From an uncultured Flavobacterium sp. (GTDB lineage: Bacteria > Bacteroidota > Bacteroidia > Flavobacteriales > Flavobacteriaceae): a stretch of 64,000 nt of DNA. Positions 18,014-28,600 of this stretch are shown here, piece after piece; position 1 is the first letter of the stretch; every line of letters starts with the position of its first letter. The position numbers were made by a program, and so were the translations under genes. Where the stretch lies: NCBI RefSeq assembly GCF_946478785.1, contig NZ_CAMLDD010000009.1:149841-213840 (forward strand), read 5' to 3'. The notes beneath the pieces were generated by a model. It did not search any database. It saw only the letters and a list, made by a program, of their open reading frames with translations, and was not told where the DNA came from.

Positions 18014-18040
18014 TTCTCTTTGTTCTCAAAAAAATAAAAT

Positions 18041-19786
18041 ATGAAAATTAATTTCCAGAATAAAACTATCATTTTGATTTTGCTGTTTGTTTTTCAGCTT
18101 TCGTTTTCACAAGAAACCATTGGTACTGAAACTGTAAATGTGGTAAAACCTTATTCGCCAACTATATCAGATGCTTATAAAGTGAAAGAAACCCCATCGC
18201 TTGACGACTCAGGAAATCAGGCCAAGGAAACCATAAAGTATAGTATTTTGTCAGTTCCGGTAGCTTCGACTTTTACACCTTCAAAAGGTAATGCGGTAGG
18301 AGTAGACAAAACAAGACCTGAACGTCTGTTTAATAATTATGCAACTTTGGGGGTTGGGAATTACAGCACGCTGAATGCAGAATTGTTCGTTAATCAGGAT
18401 TTGGGGAATGACGATTATGTATCAGGTATGTTTCGTCACCATTCATCACAGGGCGGAATTAAGGATGTTCTTTTAAATGATGAGTTTTATGATACAGGAT
18501 TAAACATTGGATATGGAGCAAACTATAATGACATGTCATGGAATATTGAGTTAGGTTATCAGAATCAAATTTATAATTGGTACGGTTTACCTGCAGACTT
18601 TGGTTCGGCTTTACTTCCTGATGCGCGTTTTGATTTGATAAATAAAATTAACCCTAATCATTCTTATAATACTATTTCTTTGGGAGGAAACATGGAGTTT
18701 AATGAAAGCGTTTTTAGTAAAATTGCAACCAGGTTCACGCATTTTTCAGATAATTTTTCTTCTTCGGAAAATCGTTTTTACCTTAAACCGACTTTTAAAG
18801 TTGATGTAATGGATCAGTCAATTAATACAAATGTGATTATTGACCACGTGAGCGGAAGTTTCGAAAACAACTACTTTAAGACGAACACAGATCCTCTAAA
18901 ATATAGTTTAACCAATTTTGGAATCGAACCAAGTTTTGTTGTTACTGAAAACGAATGGACCTTAGAATTAGGAGCAGGATTATATTATGCATTGGATTCT
19001 GAAAATAATGGAAATAGGTTTTATATCTATCCAAAAGTAAACGCCTCCTATAAATTGGTTGGGGATTTAATGATTTTTTACACGGGAGTAAACGGAAGTT
19101 TAAATCAGAATTCATATGCTGATTTTGTGACTGAAAATCCGTTTTTGTCGCCAACTTTAGACATGAGACCGTCAAGTACTCAATATAATGCCTTTGCTGG
19201 TTTGAAAGGTAAATTAGCAAACAATGTAAGCTATAATTTGACGGGTTCTTATTTGAATGAGAAAAACAAGGCCTTGTTTAAAAGCAATGATTATACAGAA
19301 GATTTTTCAAATGAAAATTACGCTTACGGAAACTCTTTTGGAGTTGTTTACGAAGACATCAGGACGCTTCGCTTTTATGCAGAATTAAAAGCTGATTTCT
19401 CTGAAAAAGTAACTTTTGGAATCAACGGAACCTTCAATAGTTATAAGGCTGACGCACCTGCAGAAGCATGGAATTTGCCAACAATAAAATTAAGTTCTAA
19501 TCTGGATGTAAATATCACCAGAAAATGGTACGCAGGCTTAAACATTTTTTATGTGGGGGAACGTAAAGATATGCAGGCTAATTTATTTTCTGCAACAGCT
19601 CCAGCCGAAGTTACATTAAAGAGTTATTTTGATGCCAATGCGCATTTGGGATATAAATTCAGTGAGCGCTTAACTTTCTTCTTGAAACTAAACAATATCG
19701 GAAATCAGGCTTACGAAAAATGGCTGAATTATCCTGTGCAAGGGTTTCAGGTTTTAGGAGGAGCAAATTATAAATTCGATTTCTAA
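18041..19786 (+). CDS. Outer-membrane beta-barrel protein, TonB-dependent receptor-like, no plug domain
   Basis: The 581-residue protein has a signal peptide (about residues 1-23, ending FSFSQ), then a short stretch TETVNVVKPYSPTISDAYKV that looks like a TonB-box or linker region. Many amphipathic beta strands follow, up to a C-terminal phenylalanine (GANYKFDF), as expected for an outer-membrane barrel. The C-terminal half resembles TonB-dependent receptor barrels (YEDIRTLRFYAELKADFSEK, LTFFLKLNNIGNQAYEKW), but the N-terminal plug domain of roughly 120 residues is absent. It may be a structural or accessory barrel working with the TPR protein upstream. Substrate is unknown. Confidence 0.7.
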   Translation: MKINFQNKTIILILLFVFQLSFSQETIGTETVNVVKPYSPTISDAYKVKETPSLDDSGNQAKETIKYSILSVPVASTFTPSKGNAVGVDKTRPERLFNNYATLGVGNYSTLNAELFVNQDLGNDDYVSGMFRHHSSQGGIKDVLLNDEFYDTGLNIGYGANYNDMSWNIELGYQNQIYNWYGLPADFGSALLPDARFDLINKINPNHSYNTISLGGNMEFNESVFSKIATRFTHFSDNFSSSENRFYLKPTFKVDVMDQSINTNVIIDHVSGSFENNYFKTNTDPLKYSLTNFGIEPSFVVTENEWTLELGAGLYYALDSENNGNRFYIYPKVNASYKLVGDLMIFYTGVNGSLNQNSYADFVTENPFLSPTLDMRPSSTQYNAFAGLKGKLANNVSYNLTGSYLNEKNKALFKSNDYTEDFSNENYAYGNSFGVVYEDIRTLRFYAELKADFSEKVTFGINGTFNSYKADAPAEAWNLPTIKLSSNLDVNITRKWYAGLNIFYVGERKDMQANLFSATAPAEVTLKSYFDANAHLGYKFSERLTFFLKLNNIGNQAYEKWLNYPVQGFQVLGGANYKFDF

Positions 19787-19804
19787 GATTTTAATGGTGA
19801 TTAT

Positions 19805-19842
19805 AAAAAAATAGCTTCCAAATCAGGAAGCTATTTTTTTTT
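19805..19842. terminator. Bidirectional terminator
   Basis: A perfect 15-bp stem (19805-19819 with 19826-19840) with a 6-base loop and outer A/T runs separates the convergent barrel and DUF2911 genes. Confidence 0.9.
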
Positions 19843-19857
19843 GAAGTTAAGACTTTT

Positions 19858-20403
19858 TTATTCTGTAAATGGAACAGCAACTCTAACTTTATCCCATCCG
19901 ATATTCAAAGTAACTCCTTTGTCAGCTTTAGTGAAAACCATTGAAAAAGCTTCAAGTGAATCAGTTCCTTCAGTAACCGGAACGCTCAATCTCGCAACAT
20001 CATTCGATTCTTTATAACTATAAGAACCCCATGCATTCAAATCTTTGCTAAGAATTACAGTACAGGCATCTTTTTGAGGCAAAAGATATAAAGTGTAAGA
20101 TCCTGCTTTAATTTTTTTATCGCCTAATTTCATGTCTTTATAAAATGTAATTTCAGCAGCTTCATTAGCTCCGGTTCTCCAAACTTTTCCTTCTGGGATT
20201 AATGAACTTAGCTCTCTGCCCTTTAATTGGGGACGGCTGTAGATAATACGAACAAGTTTAGCAGGGTCTTTGTAATCATTAGGGTAAGACGCCATATCCA
20301 TAGGACTTTTATCCAAATCAGGGAATTTTTGAGCATTGGCATTTGATGATAAAAGCATGGTAATTCCAAATGCAACTGAGGCAATAAATGTAGATGTTTT
20401 CAT
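19858..20403 (-). CDS. DUF2911 domain-containing exported protein
   Basis: The 181-residue protein has a signal peptide (ends SSNANAQ, about residue 24) followed by one DUF2911 domain. Characteristic segments are VRIIYSRPQLKGRELSSLIP, GKVWRTGANEAAEITFYKD, GSYTLYLLPQKDACTVILSK and LNAWGSYSYKESND. The family is widespread in Bacteroidota and has no known biochemical function. The signal peptide indicates a periplasmic or extracellular location. It appears to be a single-gene transcript ending at the shared terminator at 19805-19842. Confidence 0.9.
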   Translation of the reverse strand: MKTSTFIASVAFGITMLLSSNANAQKFPDLDKSPMDMASYPNDYKDPAKLVRIIYSRPQLKGRELSSLIPEGKVWRTGANEAAEITFYKDMKLGDKKIKAGSYTLYLLPQKDACTVILSKDLNAWGSYSYKESNDVARLSVPVTEGTDSLEAFSMVFTKADKGVTLNIGWDKVRVAVPFTE

Positions 20404-20534
20404 AGAAATTGATTAAATTAATTAATTTGTTAAAATTATAGATTGTTTATTTAAAATTAAAAAACATCGTGTTAATTTTTTCACAGAGAAGAAAATCAAT
20501 ATGATTTAAAATGCAATAAATAAATGCGACTTGC

Positions 20535-20565
20535 TTTGCGGCAGCCAAAAACCTTTGCATCTTTG
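20535..20565 (+). promoter_or_regulatory. Possible flavobacterial promoter for the GreA-like gene
   Basis: TTTG at 20535-20538 and CATCTTTG at 20558-20565 are separated by 19 bases. The -7 element differs from TAnnTTTG at one base. The ATG lies 29 bases further on. Confidence 0.4.
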
Positions 20566-20594
20566 TAACTTAGAAACTCAGTACTTTTAAAAAA

Positions 20595-21044
20595 ATGACT
20601 TTCAAACAAAAAATACATTCTCATTATCTGCAAATGGTTCATGACCGCATTGATGTCTTCAGGGATATGATTTTGGCTTTGACCGAAGATTCTAAAAACG
20701 ATGCTAAAGGCTCTGCCGGCGATAAACACGAAACTGCATTGTCAATGATGCATATCGAACAGGAAAAACTTACCAATAAATTAAAAGAAGCAATAACCCA
20801 AAAAGCCGTTTTAGACAAAATTGATTCGTCAAAAATAACAGAAAACATTATTTCAGGAAGTCTGGTAAAAGCAAATGGTATATATTTATATTTGAGTGTG
20901 GCACTTCCTAAAATAACTATTGATGGTGTGAACGTAATTGCACTTTCTCCGCAATCTCCTTTGGGAACTCATTTAATGGGCAATAAAGTTGGGTTCACTT
21001 TTGAGATTAATAAGACGCATTATATTATTGAAAGTGTCTTGTAA
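20595..21044 (+). CDS. Small GreA/GreB C-terminal-like protein
   Basis: The first 70 of 149 residues are helical and charged (SAGDKHETALSMMHIEQEKL), like a short coiled coil. The C-terminal part reads IALSPQSPLGTHLMGNKVGF and IESVL, closely resembling the FKBP-like C-terminal domain of the transcript cleavage factors GreA and GreB (SP.SPLG..L.G...G). The N-terminal coiled coil is too short to be a normal GreA. Proteins of this type in Flavobacteria are sometimes labelled 3-oxoacyl-ACP synthase, and I see no motif for that. A role with RNA polymerase is inference. It stands alone, divergent from the DUF2911 gene. Confidence 0.6.
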   Translation: MTFKQKIHSHYLQMVHDRIDVFRDMILALTEDSKNDAKGSAGDKHETALSMMHIEQEKLTNKLKEAITQKAVLDKIDSSKITENIISGSLVKANGIYLYLSVALPKITIDGVNVIALSPQSPLGTHLMGNKVGFTFEINKTHYIIESVL

Positions 21045-21560
21045 ATGTTGTTTCACGCAGATTTTGCAGATTTGAGAAGATTAAAAAAAAGATTATTCCC
21101 AATCTTGTCAGACTGAGCGGAGTAGAAGTCTCTCAAAGATTGGCAGGTTTATAATTTCTGTTCTATGGAATTTATGATCTTGTTTGTTTTACGTTTCAAC
21201 GGATTAAATGTTGCTAAAAATAATCCCTTCCCCTGGAATTTCACATAAAGAGCCTTAGGCTCGAAACATATTGTAGGGACGGATTTTAATCCGTTCTTTG
21301 AGGAGTTTTTATCATTTTTAATATTGTAAAGTATAATTCAAAAATCTTTTTAAAGCTTTCTGTTTTACGGTTTATTTGTGTTCAAAATTAAAATTTTCAA
21401 GTTTAAGGCTTTTTTTTATATTAAATTTTTACATTTAGCATGCAAATTGATTATTTTGATTAATATTTGTAATTGATATTGCTATTTATGTTTTTCAATT
21501 GTAATCAATACCCCATCTTTGCCCTATCAAAATAAAATTTAAAAATAAAAATATAGAATT
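21045..21560. other. 516-bp intergenic region with remnants of intergenic repeats
   Basis: No credible ORF or RNA gene is visible. Short palindromes occur at 21250-21262 (GAGCC-TTA-GGCTC) and 21279-21294 (ACGGATT-TT-AATCCGT). Phrases such as TCAGACTGAGCGGAGTAGAAGTC look like decayed dispersed intergenic sequence. The promoter of the first asparagine synthetase gene must lie in the AT-rich right part. Confidence 0.45.
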
Positions 21561-23237
21561 ATGTGTGGAATCGTATGTGCCTTTGACCTAAAACAAAAAG
21601 CCGAAACATTAAGACCTCAGGTATTAGAAATGTCTAAAATCATTCGTCACCGCGGACCGGACTGGAGCGGTATTTACAGTAATGAAAAAGCAATTCTTTC
21701 TCATGAGCGTTTGGCCATTGTTGATCCTGCTTCAGGAAAACAGCCTTTATTTACTGAAGATAAAAAATTGGTTTTGGCTGCAAACGGTGAAATCTACAAC
21801 CACAGAGAATTGCGTAAACAATTTGAAGGAAAATATAACTTTCAAACTGAAAGTGACTGTGAAGTGATCTTAGCGTTGTACAAAGAAAAAGGACCTCACT
21901 TTGTAGACGAAATGAATGGAATCTTCGGATTTGCTATTTATGATGTTGAAAAAGATGAGTACTTTATCGCTCGTGACCACATGGGAATTATTCCATTATA
22001 CATCGGTTGGGATCAGGACGGAACTTTTTACGTAGCTTCAGAATTGAAAGCTTTAGAAGGATATTGTACAAAAATCCAATTGTTTCCTCCGGGACATTAT
22101 ATGACAAGCAAAGACGGTGAATTTGTACAATGGTACAAAAGAGACTGGACAGAATATGATGCAGTAAAAGATAACGAAACAAGTATTCCTGCTATTAAAG
22201 AAGCTTTAGAAGCAGCAGTTCACAGACAATTAATGAGTGACGTTCCTTACGGAGTATTACTTTCCGGAGGTTTGGATTCGTCTATTACTTCGGCTGTAGC
22301 CAAAAAATATGCGCAAAAACGTATTGAGTCAGATGATACTACAGATGCCTGGTATCCACAATTACACTCTTTTTCAGTTGGACTTGAAGGTTCTCCTGAT
22401 TTAGCAGCGGCGCAAGTTGTAGCAAAGCACATCGGAACTATTCACCACGAAATTAAATTCACTATTCAGGAAGGCTTAGATGCGGTTCGTGATGTAATTT
22501 ACAACCTTGAAACTTATGATGTAACAACGGTGAGAGCGTCAACTCCAATGTGGTTAATGGCGAGAGTTATCAAATCAATGGGAATCAAAATGGTTCTTTC
22601 CGGTGAAGGCGCGGATGAGTTGTTTGGAGGATATTTATACTTCCACAAAGCACCAAACGCAAGAGAATTCCACGAAGAAAACGTTCGTAAATTAGGTAAA
22701 TTACACATGTATGATTGTTTACGTGCGAACAAAAGTTTAGCAGCGTGGGGAATTGAAGGACGTGTACCATTCTTAGATAAAGAATTTATGGATGTTGCGA
22801 TGCGCATCAACCCACAGGATAAAATGATCAACAAAGAACACCCAATGGAAAAATGGGTAGTTCGTAAAGCTTTTGAAGATATGTTGCCTGAAAGCGTAGC
22901 ATGGAGACAAAAAGAACAATTTTCTGATGGAGTAGGATACAGCTGGATTGATACATTGAAAGAAGTAGTTGCTGAGGCGGTTTCAGATGAACAATTAGCA
23001 AATGCGAAATATAAATTCCCATTACAAACACCAACTTCAAAAGAAGAGTATTACTATCGTTCTATTTTTGCAGAACATTTTCCAAGTGATGCAGCAGCAT
23101 TATGTGTACCTCAGGAAGCGAGTGTGGCTTGTAGTACAAAAATTGCTTTGGAGTGGGATGAAGCTTTCAAAAACATGAACGACCCATCAGGAAGAGCGGT
23201 TGCGAGTGTGCATGATGATGCATACCAAAAAGCATAA
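21561..23237 (+). CDS. asnB: Asparagine synthase (glutamine-hydrolysing), AsnB type
   Basis: The 558-residue enzyme makes asparagine from aspartate, ATP and glutamine. The N-terminal Ntn-type glutaminase domain begins MCGIVCAFDL, so Cys2 becomes the N-terminal nucleophile after Met removal. Supporting residues are in SHERLAIVD, NGEIYNHRE (about residue 75) and ESDCEVI. The synthetase domain has the PP-loop LLSGGLDSSITSA (Ser at residue 235), SGEGADELFGGYLYF and GRVPFLDKEFMD. It is followed after 214 bp by a second asnB-like gene on the same strand, with a hairpin terminator between them, so the two may be separately transcribed. Confidence 0.95.
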   Translation: MCGIVCAFDLKQKAETLRPQVLEMSKIIRHRGPDWSGIYSNEKAILSHERLAIVDPASGKQPLFTEDKKLVLAANGEIYNHRELRKQFEGKYNFQTESDCEVILALYKEKGPHFVDEMNGIFGFAIYDVEKDEYFIARDHMGIIPLYIGWDQDGTFYVASELKALEGYCTKIQLFPPGHYMTSKDGEFVQWYKRDWTEYDAVKDNETSIPAIKEALEAAVHRQLMSDVPYGVLLSGGLDSSITSAVAKKYAQKRIESDDTTDAWYPQLHSFSVGLEGSPDLAAAQVVAKHIGTIHHEIKFTIQEGLDAVRDVIYNLETYDVTTVRASTPMWLMARVIKSMGIKMVLSGEGADELFGGYLYFHKAPNAREFHEENVRKLGKLHMYDCLRANKSLAAWGIEGRVPFLDKEFMDVAMRINPQDKMINKEHPMEKWVVRKAFEDMLPESVAWRQKEQFSDGVGYSWIDTLKEVVAEAVSDEQLANAKYKFPLQTPTSKEEYYYRSIFAEHFPSDAAALCVPQEASVACSTKIALEWDEAFKNMNDPSGRAVASVHDDAYQKA

Positions 23238-23263
23238 AAAGTTTATTTTGAGCTTATATTTAC

Positions 23264-23294
23264 AGAAAAACGTTCTCTTTGAGAGCGTTTTTCT
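23264..23294 (+). terminator. Terminator after asnB
   Basis: A 14-bp stem with one G-U pair (23264-23277 with 23281-23294) and a 3-base loop carries the T run in its right arm. Confidence 0.7.
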
Positions 23295-23370
23295 TGGTTT
23301 ATAAAACTGTTTAAATCATTTTATTTTGTGAGTTTAATAGTTTGTAAGTTAAATGTTTATTTGAATTTTT

Positions 23371-23378
23371 TATATTTG
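23371..23378 (+). promoter_or_regulatory. Possible -7 element upstream of the second asnB-like gene
   Basis: TATATTTG matches TAnnTTTG exactly. A TTTG at 23341-23344 is 26 bases upstream, longer than the usual 17-23 spacing, so support is partial. Confidence 0.4.
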
Positions 23379-23451
23379 GCTTTCGCCGAAAGAAGAAAAA
23401 TTTAGTAATTGAAGGTGAAAAGGAATAAAATATATAATAAAACAGAATAGC

Positions 23452-25068
23452 ATGGGTGGGATATTAGCCGTTATTGGTAAAGGAAAAGACCCGCAACTCG
23501 TAAAAGAACTTTCTAAAAGAATGTCGCATCGGGGTGCAGATGATAGTGATTTGCATATTATGGAAAATGGCAGCATTTTAGCCAGTGAACGTATGTCTAT
23601 TATAGATTTACATTTAGGCAAGCAGCCAATTCAGGGTTCTAAAAATGCATGGATGGTTCATAATGGAGAAATTTATAATCATCAGGAATTAAGAGAAGGA
23701 ATTTTAAAACATCATACATTTAAAACAAAATCTGATTCGGAAGTAATAGTGCATCTATATGAAGAATTTGGTTATGATTTTTGTAATTTACTGGATGGGG
23801 ATTTTGCCTTTATAGTTGTCGATGGAGATGATTATATTGCAGGGAGAGATCCAATAGGAGTAAAGCCTTTGTATTATGGATTAGACGAAAGGGGAAGAAT
23901 TTATTTCTCTTCAGAAATGAAATCAATTGCTGATCAGTGCAAGTCTTTCTCGACTTTTCCTCCCGGACATTATTACACAGCAAAAACAGGTTTTGTGAAA
24001 TATTATGAACCTGAGTATGAAGAATATGAAAATGCAAATCAACCGCTTGATTTAGATTTGATAAGAGAGTCGCTAATTGAGGCCACCCGTAAGCGCTTAA
24101 TGAGTGATGTGCCGGTTGGGGTTTTGCTTTCAGGAGGTTTGGATTCATCACTGACTTCGGCAATTGCATCCCGATTACTCGCAGGAAGTAAAGAGAAATT
24201 GCGTTCGTTTTCTATTGGTTTAGATGCCAATTCGCCTGATAATGTTGCAGCAAGAAAAGCAGCAGAATTTTTAGGGACAGAACATCATGAAATTTATTTT
24301 ACGGTTGAAGAAGGTGTTGAAATTTTAGAGAAATTAATTTATCACATCGAAACGTATGATATTATTTCAGTGCGTTCTGGAGTGCCAATGTATTTGTTGG
24401 CTAAGGCTGTAAAAGAAAAAGGAATAAAAGTTATTCTTTCTGGTGAAGGTGCTGATGAAGTTTTTGGAGGTCATTTGTATTTTAGAAACGCACCGTCTTC
24501 TGAGGAATTTCAAAAAGAAACAATTGAAAGGGTCCAGAAATTGTTTACTGCAGACATATTAAGAGCAGATAAATCAACAATGGCACATAGTTTAGAGGCA
24601 AGGGTCCCGTTTTTGGATAAGGATTTTCTAGATGTCGCAATCCGAATTAAAACAGAAGAAAAACAGCCAAAAACATATGAGGCTGTTGAAAAATATATTT
24701 TAAGAAAAGCCTTTGATACGCCGGAAAATCCTTACTTGCCATCCGAAATTTTATGGAGACAAAAAGAGCAATTTTCAGATGGTGTTGGTTATAACTGGGT
24801 TGATGGATTAATTGAATATTGTGCTTCTCAGGTTTCAGACGAGCAATTGGCAGGAGCTGCAGTAGAGTTCCCGTACAATTCGCCAACTACGAAAGAAGCT
24901 TATTTGTACCGATCCATTTTTCATAAATATTATCCACAAGTTAGTGCTGCTCAGACTGTCAGAAAATGGATTCCAAAATGGCAGGATAATCCTGATCCAA
25001 GCGGAAGAGCAAATGCAGCACATCTGAAAGCAGATACTGAAATTTCGAAACAAGGGATTGCGGTATAA
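23452..25068 (+). CDS. Asparagine synthase-like protein without the glutaminase cysteine
   Basis: This 538-residue paralogue of the upstream AsnB has the same two-domain layout but begins MGGILAVIGKGKDPQ. The residue that should be the Cys nucleophile is Gly, and no upstream in-frame Met-Cys exists nearby. Other glutaminase-pocket residues are kept (ASERMSIID, NGEIYNHQE, KSDSEVI). The synthetase half looks intact: LLSGGLDSSLTSA (Ser at residue 227), SGEGADEVFGGHLYF and EARVPFLDKDFLD. It is therefore predicted to be unable to use glutamine, and could use ammonia or have another amidation role. Tandem placement points to duplication. Divergence is substantial throughout, so it is not a recent copy. 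Confidence 0.85.
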   Translation: MGGILAVIGKGKDPQLVKELSKRMSHRGADDSDLHIMENGSILASERMSIIDLHLGKQPIQGSKNAWMVHNGEIYNHQELREGILKHHTFKTKSDSEVIVHLYEEFGYDFCNLLDGDFAFIVVDGDDYIAGRDPIGVKPLYYGLDERGRIYFSSEMKSIADQCKSFSTFPPGHYYTAKTGFVKYYEPEYEEYENANQPLDLDLIRESLIEATRKRLMSDVPVGVLLSGGLDSSLTSAIASRLLAGSKEKLRSFSIGLDANSPDNVAARKAAEFLGTEHHEIYFTVEEGVEILEKLIYHIETYDIISVRSGVPMYLLAKAVKEKGIKVILSGEGADEVFGGHLYFRNAPSSEEFQKETIERVQKLFTADILRADKSTMAHSLEARVPFLDKDFLDVAIRIKTEEKQPKTYEAVEKYILRKAFDTPENPYLPSEILWRQKEQFSDGVGYNWVDGLIEYCASQVSDEQLAGAAVEFPYNSPTTKEAYLYRSIFHKYYPQVSAAQTVRKWIPKWQDNPDPSGRANAAHLKADTEISKQGIAV

Positions 25069-25127
25069 GAGTTTAAAATTCAAAAAAGAATAAATCCAAA
25101 ATTTCAATATTGGAGTGAAATAATAAG

Positions 25128-25168
25128 ATCCGAAACTACATCCATAAATGTAGTTTCGGATTTTTTTT
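25128..25168 (+). terminator. Terminator after the asnB-like gene
   Basis: A perfect 13-bp stem (ATCCGAAACTACA at 25128-25140 with its complement at 25149-25161) and an 8-base loop are followed by a T run. Confidence 0.9.
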
Positions 25169-25345
25169 ATTTAAGTAATGATTAGAATCTTTAAAAGCTG
25201 GAATTTGGAATTTTAAAATTGAAATTTGTTTTTTATGAGGTTAATTTTTAGAATTTGGAATTTATTTTTTACAATTTTTAATAATTGTGTTGATAACTTA
25301 GATGCTTTAAATGGTATTTTAGGGTATATATAAATTGCGTTTTTA

Positions 25346-25353
25346 TATATTTG
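25346..25353 (+). promoter_or_regulatory. Possible gyrB -7 element
   Basis: TATATTTG matches the flavobacterial -7 consensus 38 bases before the gyrB ATG. No clear TTG sits at the usual spacing upstream. Confidence 0.45.
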
Positions 25354-25361
25354 CGTGTTAG

Positions 25362-27332
<1,971 letters not shown>

Positions 27333-27346
27333 TAAAATTTAGTTGT

Positions 27347-27391
27347 AAATTCGTTTAATTGTTTAAATTTACTAAACGATTAAACGAATTT
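27347..27391. repeat. Inverted repeat between gyrB and mdh
   Basis: Arms AAATTCGTTTAATTGTTTA (27347-27365) and TAAACGATTAAACGAATTT (27373-27391) pair over 19 bases with one G-U. It may act as a gyrB terminator, although no long T run follows. Its core resembles the repeats upstream of valS. Confidence 0.6.
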
Positions 27392-27439
27392 TGATAATAA
27401 GATAGACGAATTAAATTAATAACCAATAAAGTATAAAAT

Positions 27440-28375
27440 ATGAAAGTTACCATTGTAGGAGCAGGAAATGTTGGAGCCACTTGTGCGGATGTTATTTCTT
27501 ATAGAGGAATTGCAAGCGAAGTTGTATTGTTGGATATTAAAGAAGGTTTTGCGGAAGGGAAAGCTTTGGATATTATGCAATGTGCTACAAATACAGGTTT
27601 TAATACCAAAGTATCTGGCGTAACCAATGATTATTCTAAAACTGCCGGAAGTGATGTAGTTGTTATTACATCCGGAATTCCAAGAAAACCGGGAATGACC
27701 CGTGAAGAATTAATTGGTATTAATGCAGGGATTGTAAAAACAGTTGCTGAGAATGTATTAAAACATTCCCCTGATACCATCATAGTTGTGGTTTCTAATC
27801 CTATGGATACGATGACTTATTTAGCTTTAAAATCAACGGGATTGCCTAAAAATAGAATAATTGGAATGGGTGGTGCACTTGATAGTTCCCGTTTTAGAAC
27901 CTATTTGTCTTTAGCTTTAGATAAACCTGCAAATGATATTTCCGCAATGGTAATTGGAGGTCATGGTGACACCACTATGATTCCGTTAACTCGTTTGGCC
28001 TCTTATAATGGTATACCTGTAACAGAATTTCTTTCAGAAGAAGTATTGCAAAAAGTAGCAGCTAATACTATGGTTGGAGGAGCTACGCTTACAGGGCTTT
28101 TAGGAACATCGGCCTGGTATGCGCCAGGTGCTTCGGTTGCTTTTTTGGTGGACAGTATTTTGAATGACCAAAAGAAAATGATTGCCTGTTCTGTTTTTGT
28201 GGAAGGAGAATACGGGCAAAATGATATATGTATTGGAGTGCCATGCATAATTGGTAAAAACGGAGTTGAAGAGATTTTAGACATTCAGTTAAATGACAAG
28301 GAAAGGGAGCTTTTTGCTAAAAGTGCAGATGCAGTCAGAAGCATGAATGATGCCTTAAAATCGATTTTAGTATAA
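27440..28375 (+). CDS. mdh: Malate dehydrogenase
   Basis: The 311-residue protein interconverts malate and oxaloacetate with NAD in the citric acid cycle. It has the Rossmann motif VGAGNVGATCADV at the N terminus, Asp in VVLLDIKEGFAEGKALD for NAD, the substrate-arginine region GIPRKPGMTREELIGIN, VVSNPMDTMTYLA, and the catalytic His in IGGHGDTTMIP (about residue 175). It is of the lactate-dehydrogenase-like MDH type common in Bacteroidota; substrate arginines in RKPGMTREE support MDH rather than LDH. A terminator follows it and gyrB lies 107 bp upstream. Confidence 0.95.
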   Translation: MKVTIVGAGNVGATCADVISYRGIASEVVLLDIKEGFAEGKALDIMQCATNTGFNTKVSGVTNDYSKTAGSDVVVITSGIPRKPGMTREELIGINAGIVKTVAENVLKHSPDTIIVVVSNPMDTMTYLALKSTGLPKNRIIGMGGALDSSRFRTYLSLALDKPANDISAMVIGGHGDTTMIPLTRLASYNGIPVTEFLSEEVLQKVAANTMVGGATLTGLLGTSAWYAPGASVAFLVDSILNDQKKMIACSVFVEGEYGQNDICIGVPCIIGKNGVEEILDIQLNDKERELFAKSADAVRSMNDALKSILV

Positions 28376-28393
28376 AGATTTTTGAGTAAAAAG

Positions 28394-28424
28394 AAAGAGG
28401 CTGCACTTTTGCAGTCTTTTTTTT
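28394..28424 (+). terminator. Terminator after mdh
   Basis: A 12-bp stem with two G-U pairs (28394-28405 with 28410-28421), a 4-base loop and a run of T. Confidence 0.8.
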
Positions 28425-28444
28425 GAGATTAATTAATAAATAAA

Positions 28445-28475
28445 TTGGTTAATCTTTTCGAGAATTATATATTTG
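28445..28475 (+). promoter_or_regulatory. Predicted flavobacterial promoter of secDF
   Basis: TTG at 28445-28447, a 20-base spacer and TATATTTG at 28468-28475 match the consensus fully. The leader to the ATG is about 120 bases long and AT-rich. Confidence 0.7.
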
Positions 28476-28600
28476 CTCGGTTTAAAAAAAATGTGGTAAT
28501 TCGTGATTTCGTTTTTTAGTTTTTAAAAATCATGTCAGGGCTTATTTTATGGGACTTTAAAACAAATAAACAAATAAAACATAATTAATTTTTAGTAATA

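Noticed and set aside
28003..28284. Minus-strand open frame inside mdh, and similar frames inside gyrB, asnB, secDF and valS
   Set aside because: All lie within strongly conserved genes on the other strand and show no motifs of their own.
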